Positions 1-8,367 are shown, numbered from the stretch's first letter. The stretch: DNA of 64,000 bases from Chryseobacterium sp. G0201 (GCF_003815655.1 NZ_CP033917.1:4340001-4404000); one strand, 5' to 3'. Translations and numbers: made by a program. The notes: generated by a model not told the origin, from the sequence alone.

Positions 1-501
1 TTCTTCAGAACCTGAAACTGCATTTTCTTTAACACCGAAAGCATTTTGAGAAACCGTAACGATTACTCCATTTCCTTCAGCTTTTGCATGCATGAAACCT
101 TTTCCTGAGAAAGCTCTTCTTTTCACCTGGAATGGAGAAAGACTTTCCGGAGCAGCCAAAGCGTTAGTAATTAATGCAAAACCATTCATTACTGCCAACA
201 TTGGAGCGATTGAAGAAGCGTCTGTAGTGTGAGGGAAAACGATGATGTTTCCGTTTGCAACTTCACTTACAGCCTGAGCATATGCTTTAGCCGAGAAGCT
301 TTTAAGACCTTCATCTTTAATATTGATAACATTTGATGCTCCATATTTATATAATAAATCTGAAGAATCTGTAGGGTTTACAGAGATTGCTGTAACGGTA
401 TCTCCCGCCTGATCTGCAACTGCTTTAGCGTAAGCAACTGCTTCAAAAGCCGCTTTCTTGTAAACTCCATTTATATTTTCTGCGTATACGAATACTGCCA
501 T
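1..501 (-). CDS. etfA: Electron transfer flavoprotein alpha subunit, 5' part only
   Basis: The open frame starts at an ATG at 501 and runs 167 codons off the left edge with no stop, so only the N-terminal part is present. The visible residues (MAVFVYAEN..., then a segment ending VSGSEE) fit the N-terminal adenine-nucleotide-hydrolase-like domain of EtfA. The C-terminal FAD-binding domain lies outside the window. The gene follows etfB after 42 bases on the same strand, the standard etfB-etfA pair. EtfAB is a soluble FAD heterodimer that takes electrons from acyl-CoA and related dehydrogenases and passes them to the quinone pool. The identification rests on this order and on the N-terminal sequence. 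Confidence 0.85.
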   Translation of the reverse strand, partial: MAVFVYAENINGVYKKAAFEAVAYAKAVADQAGDTVTAISVNPTDSSDLLYKYGASNVINIKDEGLKSFSAKAYAQAVSEVANGNIIVFPHTTDASSIAPMLAVMNGFALITNALAAPESLSPFQVKRRAFSGKGFMHAKAEGNGVIVTVSQNAFGVKENAVSGSEE

Positions 502-543
502 TTTACAATTAATTTAAAGATTAAAAAATTTAATAATTAAAGA

Positions 544-1290
544 TTAGATAACTTTAGCTTCTTCGTGAAGTAATCTTACCAATTCATCTAAATTATCCGG
601 AGAAACGATCTTTACAGCAGCTCTTGGAGGAACACTGTCATAAGAAACTCCCTGAACTTTCACTTCTGAAGAAGTAGGCTCTACAACTTGCAAAGGTTTA
701 GTTCTTGCAGACATAATCCCTCTCATGTTTGGAATGATCAAATCTTTTTCATCCACCAATCCTTTCTGACCAGCAATTACAGCAGGTAATTTCACAGAAA
801 TAGTTTCTTTACCACCTTCAATTTCTCTTACCGCAGTAGCTTCAGCTCCGTTTACGTCTAAACCTACAGATGCGTTAACGAAAGGTTGATTCAACAACTG
901 AGCAACCATTCCAGGAACAGAACCACCGTTATAATCGATAGATTCTTTACCACAAAGGATTAAATCATAACCCCCATTTTGAGCAACAGCAGCAATTTCT
1001 TTAGCTGTTGAGAAGCTGTCTTTTGGATCAAGATTTACTCTTACCGCATCATTTGCACCGATTGCCAAAGCTTTTCTGATTACCGGTTCCGTACCAGCAT
1101 CTCCTACATTGATCACTGTTACAGTAGCTCCTTGAGACTCCTGAAGTTTAACCGCTTTTGTCAACGCAAATTCGTCTAATGGGTTGATAACCCACTGAAT
1201 ACCGTTTTTGTCGAACGCAGATTTATCTGCTGTGAAGTTAATTTTGGAAGTAGTATCCGGAACACTACTAATACAAACTAATATTTTCAT
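544..1290 (-). CDS. etfB: Electron transfer flavoprotein beta subunit
   Basis: This 248-residue protein has the usual EtfB length and opens MKILVCISSVPDT, typical of the family. It carries the conserved core around 'NPLDEFAL' and 'LILCGKESIDYNGG' near residues 36-120. EtfB forms the electron-transferring heterodimer with EtfA, binds AMP and helps shuttle electrons from fatty-acid and amino-acid dehydrogenases. It is first in the pair, with etfA 42 bases downstream. An 18-base perfect palindrome lies about 100 bases upstream of its ATG and may be an operator. No abnormality is seen. Confidence 0.93.
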   Translation of the reverse strand: MKILVCISSVPDTTSKINFTADKSAFDKNGIQWVINPLDEFALTKAVKLQESQGATVTVINVGDAGTEPVIRKALAIGANDAVRVNLDPKDSFSTAKEIAAVAQNGGYDLILCGKESIDYNGGSVPGMVAQLLNQPFVNASVGLDVNGAEATAVREIEGGKETISVKLPAVIAGQKGLVDEKDLIIPNMRGIMSARTKPLQVVEPTSSEVKVQGVSYDSVPPRAAVKIVSPDNLDELVRLLHEEAKVI

Positions 1291-1388
1291 GTGTACTATT
1301 TTATTGTTTCCCTTTTTACACCATAAAAACAGGTGCTTTATGCAGAGATTTTGTTTTAATTAATTTTTGCTAATATAAATAAAAAATA

Positions 1389-1406
1389 TATTATGCATGC
1401 ATAATA
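1389..1406. promoter_or_regulatory. 18-bp perfect palindrome upstream of etfB
   Basis: TATTATGCATGCATAATA reads identically on both strands. It lies in the AT-rich gap between the end of the SDR gene and the start of etfB, about 100 bases before the etfB ATG. A perfect even palindrome without a loop and without a T-tract is more like a dimeric repressor or activator site than a terminator. The binding protein is unknown. Confidence 0.4.
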
Positions 1407-1440
1407 CTTATTAATTTATTATTCAAAGCATTAGATGTGT

Positions 1441-2148
1441 TTACTTGGCTGGTTTTGTTGCTCTAAACTCTATCTTGCTTGGTAAAACGCGTGGATTCAT
1501 TTTTAAAATATCCAAAATAAGATTCCCCATATCATCGGGCTGGATCTTCCATTCGTCTTTTTCTGAAGGTATATTTCCGTTGAAGTTTGTTGCTACCGAG
1601 CCCGGCATTATTACGGTTGATTTAATGTTATATTTTCTCAGATCGATCATTGCAGCCTGAGTAAAGCCAACAACCCCGAATTTTGATGCATTGTAGCCAG
1701 TTCCGTTTTCGAAGAAATTAGTTCCTGCCAAGCTTGAGATGGTAATATAATATCCTTCGGACTTCTTTAGTTCATCAACAGAGGCTTTTAAAGTATAAAA
1801 AACTCCTGTAAGATTGGTTTCTATCATATCGTTCCATTCTTCAGCAGATAATTCGTCCACAGGTTTGAAGATTCCTAATCCGGCATTGGCGATCACAAAA
1901 TCCAACCTTCCGAATTTTTCAACTGTTTGTTTTACAGCTTCTTCTTCGTTTACAAGAAGTTTTACGTCAGAAACTACTCCTAAAACATTTTCAGAATATT
2001 GTTTTAATTCCTGTTCCGCTTTTTCTACATCTTCTTTTTTTCTCCCCGAAAATGCCACCAAAATACCGTTTTCAAGTAAAATTTTTGCAATACCAAAACC
2101 TATTCCTTTGGTTCCTCCTGTTATATATGCGACTTTATTTTCTAACAT
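1441..2148 (-). CDS. Short-chain dehydrogenase/reductase (SDR)
   Basis: This 235-residue protein is a classical SDR. It has the Rossmann nucleotide motif TGGTKGIG at residues 10-17, the NAG motif near residue 90, the catalytic Ser in 'TISSLAG' near 139 and the YNASK catalytic Tyr/Lys near 152-156. It should be a soluble NAD(P)H-dependent oxidoreductase. The Gly-x-x-x-Gly-x-Gly spacing and the length fit the 3-ketoacyl-ACP reductase-like group, but the substrate cannot be assigned. It sits alone, upstream of etfB on the same strand with a 150-base gap, so it is probably transcribed separately. Confidence 0.85.
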   Translation of the reverse strand: MLENKVAYITGGTKGIGFGIAKILLENGILVAFSGRKKEDVEKAEQELKQYSENVLGVVSDVKLLVNEEEAVKQTVEKFGRLDFVIANAGLGIFKPVDELSAEEWNDMIETNLTGVFYTLKASVDELKKSEGYYITISSLAGTNFFENGTGYNASKFGVVGFTQAAMIDLRKYNIKSTVIMPGSVATNFNGNIPSEKDEWKIQPDDMGNLILDILKMNPRVLPSKIEFRATKPAK

Positions 2149-2266
2149 AGAATTAATTTTAATTCTCTAAAATAAATAAAACCTTTCAATAAAAATGATT
2201 TATTGATACTAAGATTTATCACTTATCAGTCATTTATATTAAGATGAAAAACATTTAGACAACAAA

Positions 2267-2292
2267 AAAACGCTCTAAAATAAGAGCGTTTT
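2267..2292 (-). terminator. Rho-independent terminator of the M20 dipeptidase gene
   Basis: A perfect 10-bp stem (AAAACGCTCT with AGAGCGTTTT) closes a 6-base loop. Read on the minus strand it is followed by a run of T, 20 bases past the stop of the upstream dipeptidase gene. Confidence 0.8.
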
Positions 2293-2311
2293 ATCTTTTT
2301 ATAATTTCAAA

Positions 2312-3691
2312 TTATTTTGAATAATTCTCAAAAAACAATGGGATACTTTCAATTCCTTTATAGAAGTTGAATAATCCGTAATGTTCGTTTGGCGAGTGGA
2401 TAGCATCAGAATCAAGACCGAAGCCCATCAACACAGACTTAGCACCTAAAACCTGCTCAAACATTGCTGTAATTGGAATACTTCCTCCACCTCTGTATGG
2501 AAGAACTTCTTTCCCGAATGATGATTCCATTGCTTTTTTTGCAGCTGCAAATTCTTTGGTATCAGTCGGTAAAACGTAAGGCATTCCTCCGTGGTGTGGC
2601 GTTACTTTTACTCTTACGTTATCTGGAGCTATTTTATTGAAATATTTCGTGAATTTTTCAGTGATTTCTTCCGGAGTCTGATAAGGAACCAAACGCATCG
2701 ATATTTTAGCAGAAGCCTTAGAAGGAATAACTGTTTTTGCACCTTCTCCTGTGTAACCACCCCAAATTCCGTTACAGTCTAATGTAGGACGGATAGAAGT
2801 TCTTTCTAATGTTGTGTATCCTTTTTCACCTTCTACACCTTCCAATCCGATTGATTTTTTGAATTCTTCAGGGTTATCCTTCAATTTATTCATATCAGCT
2901 CTGTCTTCGTCTGAAACGTCTTCTACGTTGTCATAGAAACCGTCAATGGTGATCTGCCCGTCTTCGTCGATCAGCTTAGCAATCATTCTAGAAAGTACAT
3001 GAATCGGGTTTGGAACTGCACCACCGTAAAGTCCAGAGTGCAGATCTCTGTTTGGGCCTTCAATTTCAACTTCAACATAGCTTAAACCTCTTAAACCGGT
3101 TGTAACTGTCGGCTGTTCGTTGCTATAAATATGAGTATCAGAAATTAAGATACAGTCGCAAGATAATTTCTCTTTGTTTTCGTTTACAAAATCTCCTAAG
3201 CTTACAGAACCTACTTCCTCCTCACCTTCTAAAATAAATTTAACGTTACAAGGAAGAGAATTTGTTTTCATCATCGCTTCAAAAGCCTTTAAATGCATGA
3301 AAAACTGTCCTTTATCATCAGCAGAACCTCTTGCAAAGATCGCTCCGTCCGGGTGAAGTTCAGTTTTTTCGATATACGGTTCGAAAGGAGGTTTTGTCCA
3401 AAGTTCTAACGGATCAGCAGGCTGAACATCGTAATGTCCGTAAACTAATACCGTTGGCAGGTTTTTATCTAAAATTTTCTCTCCAAAAACGATAGGATAT
3501 CCTTTTGTCTGGCATACTTCAACATGATCAGCACCTGCATTTTTAAGGTGTTCTGCGACAACATCTGCACATTTCAATACGTCATCTTTATAAGCAGGAT
3601 CAGCAGAAATAGAAGGAATTCTCAGTAACTCAAATAATTCATCTACGAAACGCTGTTTGTTTTCGTTTATGTAATTTAATGTCTCTTGCAT
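2312..3691 (-). CDS. M20 family dipeptidase (CNDP-like metallopeptidase)
   Basis: This 459-residue protein has M20 metal-binding features: H86 and D88 in 'GHYDVQPADP', Asp near 125 in 'GSADDKGQ', and the catalytic/bridging Glu pair in 'LEGEEEVGS' around 156-160. A dimerisation (lid) domain follows at about 200-330. The length and the 'HYDVQPADPLELW' signature place it with the dipeptidases related to carnosinase and DUG1 rather than with ArgE or DapE. It probably hydrolyses dipeptides in the cytoplasm with two zinc or manganese ions, and no signal peptide is seen. The ATG at 3691 is the first in frame. It is a single-gene unit with its own terminator. Confidence 0.9.
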   Translation of the reverse strand: MQETLNYINENKQRFVDELFELLRIPSISADPAYKDDVLKCADVVAEHLKNAGADHVEVCQTKGYPIVFGEKILDKNLPTVLVYGHYDVQPADPLELWTKPPFEPYIEKTELHPDGAIFARGSADDKGQFFMHLKAFEAMMKTNSLPCNVKFILEGEEEVGSVSLGDFVNENKEKLSCDCILISDTHIYSNEQPTVTTGLRGLSYVEVEIEGPNRDLHSGLYGGAVPNPIHVLSRMIAKLIDEDGQITIDGFYDNVEDVSDEDRADMNKLKDNPEEFKKSIGLEGVEGEKGYTTLERTSIRPTLDCNGIWGGYTGEGAKTVIPSKASAKISMRLVPYQTPEEITEKFTKYFNKIAPDNVRVKVTPHHGGMPYVLPTDTKEFAAAKKAMESSFGKEVLPYRGGGSIPITAMFEQVLGAKSVLMGFGLDSDAIHSPNEHYGLFNFYKGIESIPLFFENYSK

Positions 3692-3830
3692 TGTAAAAAT
3701 TTGTTTTGCTAAAAGTAAAAAAAATGCCCTGCAGGAGCAAACAAAAACATATAATTTTCCTCAGGTTTATTATTATGAAGGTTATTTAAGTCTGATTACT
3801 ATTATTTTGGTGTGATAAATTGATGAAACG

Positions 3831-3948
3831 ACTGCAACCCTAGCCCCGATTGGAGCATTTGTCTGAGATCATTTTGAGAGTTTCGGCGGCGGCTTTGCCG
3901 CCGCCGAAACTCTCAAAATAGCGAGTGCGGAAAGCGGGATAAAGCTTC
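3831..3948. repeat. Dispersed intergenic element with a perfect 23-bp GC-rich hairpin
   Basis: This lies in the 310-base gap between the dipeptidase and the small lipoprotein gene; no coding sequence is seen in the gap. The core is a perfect inverted repeat of 23 bases (3871-3893 with 3897-3919) and a TTT loop, much more GC-rich than its surroundings. It is flanked by 'CTGCAACCCTAGCCCCGATT' on the left and 'GTGCGGAAAGCGGGATAAAG' on the right. A related copy with similar outer words lies at 39119-39223. Such an element fits a REP/MITE-like repeat or a structured untranslated RNA. It is not a simple terminator because no T-tract follows. Confidence 0.65.
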
Positions 3949-3954
3949 AAAAAA

Positions 3955-3980
3955 AATGTCCCACATTACTGCAGGACATT
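3955..3980 (-). terminator. Terminator downstream of the small lipoprotein gene
   Basis: The stem AATGTCC / GGACATT is followed by a run of T on the minus strand. It lies about 20 bases after the stop codon at 4002. Confidence 0.65.
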
Positions 3981-4001
3981 CTTTATATTTTTACTAAATA
4001 A

Positions 4002-4277
4002 TTAGTGTTCAGCTTTAGCTTTATCAGCCTCTACAGGTTTTACAGCAGCTGTACTGTCTGTTTTTGGAGCTTCTGCACCGTGTTTTTCAGCAACAGCCTC
4101 TTCTTTATGCTCTGCAGCAGCTTCGTGACCGTGAGCTTCAGCACCTCCTTGGTGATCATCAGAATATCTTTCTGCACCTTCTTCAAGTTTAATGATATTC
4201 TTATTTCCTCCAGCTTGTATCTTTTTACAGCTTACAGCTACAGTTGCAATAGCTAAACATATAATTAATTTTCTCAT
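4002..4277 (-). CDS. Small Ala/Glu/His-rich lipoprotein
   Basis: This 91-residue protein starts with a lipoprotein signal: a basic start, a short hydrophobic stretch and a lipobox ending in Cys17 ('TVAVSCKK'). The mature part is low complexity, rich in Ala, Glu, His and Lys ('HGHEAAAEHKEEAVAEKHGAE'-like), and probably unstructured and tethered to a membrane. No enzyme motif is visible. The His/Glu richness could bind metal weakly, but that is speculation. It has its own terminator and is not obviously in an operon. Composition biased in this way also makes weak homology unreliable. Confidence 0.7.
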   Translation of the reverse strand: MRKLIICLAIATVAVSCKKIQAGGNKNIIKLEEGAERYSDDHQGGAEAHGHEAAAEHKEEAVAEKHGAEAPKTDSTAAVKPVEADKAKAEH

Positions 4278-4332
4278 GCCTAAATTTTTGATTGCCCAAA
4301 ATTAAGAAATCTTGCTTTTTTCGGCAACATTT

Positions 4333-5484
4333 TTATATTGATTTTAAAATAATTTTACCTTTTTTGGATTGTGTAAAAATAAGATAGCTCTCACCACCGT
4401 CTTTTAGCCCGTATTTCTTTTTAAGTTCTTCCGGTTTTAAAGGATAATTTTTTGAGATGATATTAAATTGCTCTTTCTTCTTAATATCCTTACTATCAAT
4501 TACTTTCACTTCTAAAATCCTTCCTGGGAAATTATTTATTTTTTCATCAGAAGTATAGAAATGACTATTCGGATGAAGCTTTTTTAACTTAAATTTTTCT
4601 GAGATTAAATTAAAAATTCCTGCCTTTAAAATCGAATGATTTGGAATATAAATGTATTTTTCGGGCTCAGAATATTCAGAATGGGCATTTTCATCGTCTC
4701 CAAACTGATATTCGAAGTCAGATTCTCCACTTTCTAAGTTCACGCATTTACAAATAATCTTCCCTGAATTTTCATTTGATAAGAAAACCACAACTTCTTT
4801 TACATCATTTTTGAGAGCAATAATTTCAATTCTGAAAATATTCGGTAAAACAGAAACTAAATATTTCAAATCGATCAATGGAGATAGTTTTATCACCACT
4901 TCATTTGAAATTGTGAGCAATTTTCCCTGAATTTCCAAGATATTTGGAGAAAGATCTTCCAACAAAAAGACTTTGTTTTTATTGTTATCTCTTCTTGCAG
5001 GATCTAAATAAACAACATCAAAAGTTTCTTGATTGTCATTAAGGAAATCTTCCAGTTTTTGGTTGATAAATTTGGCCTTTTTTTCTAAAACAGCCCAATT
5101 GTGTGCTACAATCTCCAAAAGTTCGGAGTTTTGTTCAACAAGCGTGACATCATCAAAGTTTTGAGAAAGATAATAGGCATCGATCCCGAAACCGCTGGTT
5201 AGGTCTATGAATTTCTTACCTTTTAAAATTTCAGATTTGTATAAAGCTGTTTTTTCTGAGGATGATTGTTCTAAATTAAGCTGTGGCGGGAAAATAATTC
5301 CTTCTTTTAATAAAAACGGAAACTTTCTCTGTGCGACTTGTTTTCCTTTGATCTGTTGAACAATTTCCTGCATAGAAACTTCAGAAAATGGGGATTTTTT
5401 TAATAGTAATGAATGCAAGTCTGTGGATAGATTTGCATTGATGTAGTTTTGGATTTCTTTGTTTAGTATTTTTTTATTTCCCAC
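4333..5484 (-). CDS. Class I SAM-dependent methyltransferase, THUMP-like C-terminus
   Basis: In this 383-residue protein the SAM-binding motif I is 'KFIDLTSGFGIDAYYL' at residues 91-106, an acidic 'VTLVEQN' strand follows at 113-119, and 'VVYLDPARRD' at 158-166 is the motif IV region. The N-terminal 85 residues are helical, and the C-terminal half resembles the THUMP-like domain proteins of Bacteroidota. It is probably an RNA methyltransferase, but the target is unknown. The longest frame opens with GTG at 5484, with no ATG before codon 38, so the exact start is uncertain. A dispersed inverted-repeat element abuts its 5' end at 5508. Confidence 0.75.
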   Translation of the reverse strand: MGNKKILNKEIQNYINANLSTDLHSLLLKKSPFSEVSMQEIVQQIKGKQVAQRKFPFLLKEGIIFPPQLNLEQSSSEKTALYKSEILKGKKFIDLTSGFGIDAYYLSQNFDDVTLVEQNSELLEIVAHNWAVLEKKAKFINQKLEDFLNDNQETFDVVYLDPARRDNNKNKVFLLEDLSPNILEIQGKLLTISNEVVIKLSPLIDLKYLVSVLPNIFRIEIIALKNDVKEVVVFLSNENSGKIICKCVNLESGESDFEYQFGDDENAHSEYSEPEKYIYIPNHSILKAGIFNLISEKFKLKKLHPNSHFYTSDEKINNFPGRILEVKVIDSKDIKKKEQFNIISKNYPLKPEELKKKYGLKDGGESYLIFTQSKKGKIILKSI

Positions 5485-5507
5485 AGATTCGTAAGATTCT
5501 TTGATGG

Positions 5508-5593
5508 AGATGCTTCGACTTCGCTCAGCATGACAACGCTACAAAATGACGTTTAGTATTAGAGATGTCATGCTGAGCGAAGTCGAAGCATCT
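5508..5593. repeat. Inverted-repeat element, copy 1 (28-bp arms)
   Basis: Perfect 28-bp arms (5508-5535 and 5566-5593, beginning AGATGCTTCGACTTCGCTCA) flank a 30-base centre. The same element with a closely matching centre in opposite orientation is at 59374-59460. This copy lies between the methyltransferase gene and the DinB gene. The size and structure are those of a non-autonomous mobile repeat (MITE/REP-like). No transposase is in the window. Confidence 0.8.
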
Positions 5594-5601
5594 ATTTAAA
5601 T

Positions 5602-6042
5602 TTATCTTTTATAAAAAATATAATCCGTCAATACAGGTTCAATTCCGGTTTGTTTTAATAAAGAATTGATCTGGCCTCGGTGATATGTCGAATGATTGAT
5701 TGCCTGAAAAAGCATTTCAAAAATACTGTTCTCAAACTTTTTTCCTTTTGAGTTTTGATATTCAATTCTTTGGTCAAAATCTGACTTTTGAACAATTTGA
5801 ATACTTTTGTGAAAGTTTTGATGATTAATTTCCTCTAAATTTTCAAAAGGATTGATTTGCCAAACCTCAAAAGCTTTTTCACCTAAAATTCTTGAATTCC
5901 AGACTTGTTGAGCATTTAAAGTATGATTGATTAAACTGATTGTTTTCTCATCAATCTTCGAAATATTTACTGAAATAATTTTAATCATTTCGCGGTTGAA
6001 ATGATAGGTATATTCAAATAAATCGATCAGTTTATCCTTCAT
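5602..6042 (-). CDS. DinB family metal-binding protein
   Basis: This 146-residue helical protein carries the three-histidine pattern of the DinB/YfiT fold: H40 in 'INHTLNAQQVW', then H117 and H121 in 'NHSTYHRGQ'. DinB-fold proteins are four-helix-bundle metalloproteins; many act as thiol-dependent transferases and others have no known role. Its ATG overlaps the stop codon of the upstream mutA gene by one base (TAATG), so the two are probably translated from the same message. Whether it works with the mutase is unknown. Confidence 0.8.
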   Translation of the reverse strand: MKDKLIDLFEYTYHFNREMIKIISVNISKIDEKTISLINHTLNAQQVWNSRILGEKAFEVWQINPFENLEEINHQNFHKSIQIVQKSDFDQRIEYQNSKGKKFENSIFEMLFQAINHSTYHRGQINSLLKQTGIEPVLTDYIFYKR

Positions 6043-7205
6043 TATTCAAACATTTCTGCCCAACGAACGGCTTTTATTTCTTTTTCGTTATACAATTCTG
6101 CAACAGACTTTTTAACGTCTAATTTGGGATATAAATTAACTCCAATTATCTTTATTTTACCTTCTTCAACCCATTGTTGCTCTTCAATAGCTTGGTTGTA
6201 GATCTTTTTTTGGATAACTCCATTTTTTAGAAGCTCTAAATAACCTCCAGCTTCTTCAATTTCAACAAAGAAAGCCCAAGACTTTTCTGCAATTTGTTGG
6301 GTAATGTCTTCAACATAATAACTTCCGTTAGATGCGTCTTCAAAGACATTAATAATACTTTCGTAAGCTAAAACGATTTGCTGTTTGAAAGAAATTTCTT
6401 CCGAATTTTCCGTGCTTTTTTCTACCAAATAATTTGTGCTGTACACTGCATCTGCACCACCAATCATCGCAGAAGCTAGCTCCAATGTAGAACGGATTAG
6501 ATTATTTTCACGGTCTACAACGGCTTTATTTCTTAATGAAGTTTCTGCAAAAATATAAGGAATTTGATCTAAGCCATATTCTTTGGAAAATTGATTAAAA
6601 ATTAATTTAAAAGCTCTTAATTTCGCTGTTTCAAAGAAATAATTTCCTCCTACAGCTATTTTGAAGATCAATTTATTTAAAATTTCCTGTCCATAAACTT
6701 CTACAAGCTCTTTTGTTTTTGCCAAGGCAATTCCTAACTGCTGATAGATTGCAGCTCCGGCATTTTGATGCAGAGAAATGTCAACACAAATATTTCTTTT
6801 GAAATCTTTGGCTAATAATTCTTTGGCTAATTGATCATCAATTACTCCATTTTTTTCATCAAATACATCGATCAACGAAAAATATTGATCGTTATCTGCA
6901 GGGCTTATATGTTCCGCTAAATCTTTATTGTTAATGAAAATTGTTTTCTCCTCAAGGTTTTCAACGTTATGGTCTAACATAAACGCGAAAACATCATCTT
7001 CTAAACTCTCATGATACGTTGCCACCAAATGTGTACTTTCCTCAACTTTAGGAAGGTTTACCAAAGGTTTCTGAACAGAACTGTAAAAAGGCTTCACATC
7101 AATTCCTTCTAAATTTTCTTTTTTCAGAATGGTGTAAATATCTTCTGTTTTAAGCTGCTTCTTTACTAAATTTTCCCAGTTAGGAAAAGTATCTGTATTT
7201 AACAT
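6042..7205 (-). CDS. mutA: Methylmalonyl-CoA mutase small (beta) subunit
   Basis: This 387-residue protein resembles the non-catalytic small subunit of the adenosylcobalamin-dependent methylmalonyl-CoA mutase. It shows the mutase TIM-barrel segment with 'NKLIFKIAVGGNYFFETAKLRAF' features near 180-205 and 'SAMIGGADAVYSTNY' near 245-260. It has no C-terminal B12-binding DxHxxG motif, as expected for the small subunit. The holoenzyme interconverts succinyl-CoA and methylmalonyl-CoA. The large subunit gene, usually the next gene, is not here: DinB follows instead. At 387 residues it is shorter than many homologues. It follows the FtsB-like gene after a 104-base spacer that carries a structured repeat. 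Confidence 0.82.
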   Translation of the reverse strand: MLNTDTFPNWENLVKKQLKTEDIYTILKKENLEGIDVKPFYSSVQKPLVNLPKVEESTHLVATYHESLEDDVFAFMLDHNVENLEEKTIFINNKDLAEHISPADNDQYFSLIDVFDEKNGVIDDQLAKELLAKDFKRNICVDISLHQNAGAAIYQQLGIALAKTKELVEVYGQEILNKLIFKIAVGGNYFFETAKLRAFKLIFNQFSKEYGLDQIPYIFAETSLRNKAVVDRENNLIRSTLELASAMIGGADAVYSTNYLVEKSTENSEEISFKQQIVLAYESIINVFEDASNGSYYVEDITQQIAEKSWAFFVEIEEAGGYLELLKNGVIQKKIYNQAIEEQQWVEEGKIKIIGVNLYPKLDVKKSVAELYNEKEIKAVRWAEMFE

Positions 7206-7231
7206 TGATTATGGATTATTTGTGAAATGTT

Positions 7232-7299
7232 AATGGTGAATTTTGCTTCGCAAGTGAATTTGTTAATTGACAAGTCAAGCGAGTTGACTGTTCACCATT
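7232..7299. repeat. Structured intergenic repeat with nested hairpins
   Basis: The outer arms AATGGTGAA (7232-7240) and TTCACCATT (7291-7299) enclose two small hairpins, TTGCTTCGCAA and AGTCAAGCGAGTTGACT. It fills the spacer between the FtsB-like gene and mutA. It could be a REP-like repeat or an mRNA-processing structure. Confidence 0.45.
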
Positions 7300-7309
7300 C
7301 CCTTTTTAA

Positions 7310-7666
7310 TTATTTTTTAGCAACATTTGTGCTGTCGACAACCAGAATAAAAATCTCTTCATTCGGTTTTTTCATAAAATAATTTTCTCTTGCGTATTTT
7401 TCTTTTTCCGATTTATTGTTCATTAGTTTCTTATAAAACGTATCATTTTTTTCGTATTCTGTTTTATAATATTCTAATTGTTCTTCGTATTTATTGATCT
7501 CACCATTGAGTTCATTAATAACCAAGAACGAAGTTTTATCAAAGAAAACCATCCAAACCAAGAACAGACAGACTGTAAGGACATATTTGTTTAAAACATA
7601 ATTTTTAATAAATATGAATGTCTCTGACTTTGGTTTAATTTCTTTAATAAGTTTATTCTCTTCCAT
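7310..7666 (-). CDS. Septum formation initiator family protein (FtsB/DivIC-like)
   Basis: This 118-residue protein has a short cytoplasmic N-terminus, one transmembrane helix at about 27-43 and then a heptad-like coiled coil at about 50-85 ('NELNGEINKYEEQLEYYKTE'). It then carries the FtsB/DivIC-type 'REnyfMKKPNEEIFIL' region near 93-108. This matches the small bitopic divisome proteins that bridge FtsQ and FtsL. It begins two bases after the udk stop codon, so the two genes are co-transcribed. Family assignment is by architecture and the C-terminal motif. Confidence 0.82.
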   Translation of the reverse strand: MEENKLIKEIKPKSETFIFIKNYVLNKYVLTVCLFLVWMVFFDKTSFLVINELNGEINKYEEQLEYYKTEYEKNDTFYKKLMNNKSEKEKYARENYFMKKPNEEIFILVVDSTNVAKK

Positions 7667-7668
7667 TT

Positions 7669-8283
7669 TTAGTGTTTTCTTAACGAGTTTTTGATGACGG
7701 TGGTCAGAAAATCAATCGCTACGGAATTTTGCTTCATGTTCGGGATAATAAGGTCTGCTTCATTTTTTGAAGGCTCAATAAATTCCTGATGCATCGGCTT
7801 TAAAGTTGTCTGATAACGGTGTAAAACCTCACTCAAATCTCTGCCCCTCTCTTGCGTATCTCTCCTTATCCTCCTGATTAATCTTTCATCAGAATCTGCA
7901 TGAACAAATACCTTCAGATCAAATTCCTTTAATAATTCTTTATTCGTAAGTACCAAAATTCCTTCTACGACCAATACATTTTTAGGTTCTACAGTTACAT
8001 GATCTCCGGTTCTGGAATGCGTCACAAAGCTGTAAATCGGCTGTTCTATAGGCTCGTGATTCTTTAAAGCTTTTACGTGTTTCAGCATCAATTCAAAATC
8101 TATCGACTTTGGATGGTCATAATTTAAGGCTTCTCTTTCTGTAAGCGTTAAATTATGATTGTCATGATAATAATTATCCTGAGAAAGGATGTTCATTCCT
8201 TCGATATCAAGCTGTTGAAGTATTTTATCAACAACTGTAGTTTTGCCGGATCCTGTACCTCCCGCAATTCCTATTACAAGCAT
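7669..8283 (-). CDS. udk: Uridine kinase
   Basis: This 204-residue protein starts MLVIGIAGGTGSGKTT, with the Walker A loop at residues 8-16. The substrate-binding segment 'DNYYHDNHNLT' and 'NYDHPKSIDF' follow, and 'RRIRRDTQERGRD' forms the lid. It phosphorylates uridine and cytidine to UMP and CMP in pyrimidine salvage and acts in the cytoplasm. It is the first gene of the udk / FtsB-like / mutA / dinB-like run. An exact TATATTTG box lies about 26 bases upstream of its ATG. Confidence 0.95.
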   Translation of the reverse strand: MLVIGIAGGTGSGKTTVVDKILQQLDIEGMNILSQDNYYHDNHNLTLTEREALNYDHPKSIDFELMLKHVKALKNHEPIEQPIYSFVTHSRTGDHVTVEPKNVLVVEGILVLTNKELLKEFDLKVFVHADSDERLIRRIRRDTQERGRDLSEVLHRYQTTLKPMHQEFIEPSKNEADLIIPNMKQNSVAIDFLTTVIKNSLRKH

Positions 8284-8308
8284 TCTTTTTGTTTCTATAT
8301 AGTTTTTA

Positions 8309-8335
8309 CAAATATACTATTTTAGTTGAATGCAA
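8309..8335 (-). promoter_or_regulatory. Bacteroidetes-type promoter for udk
   Basis: On the minus strand, TTG (8335-8333) is followed after 16 bases by TATATTTG (8316-8309). This matches the TTG / TAnnTTTG consensus of the phylum, about 26 bases before the udk start. Confidence 0.5.
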
Positions 8336-8367
8336 GTAAAATAATGGGTGCGGAATTTGTCCAATAA

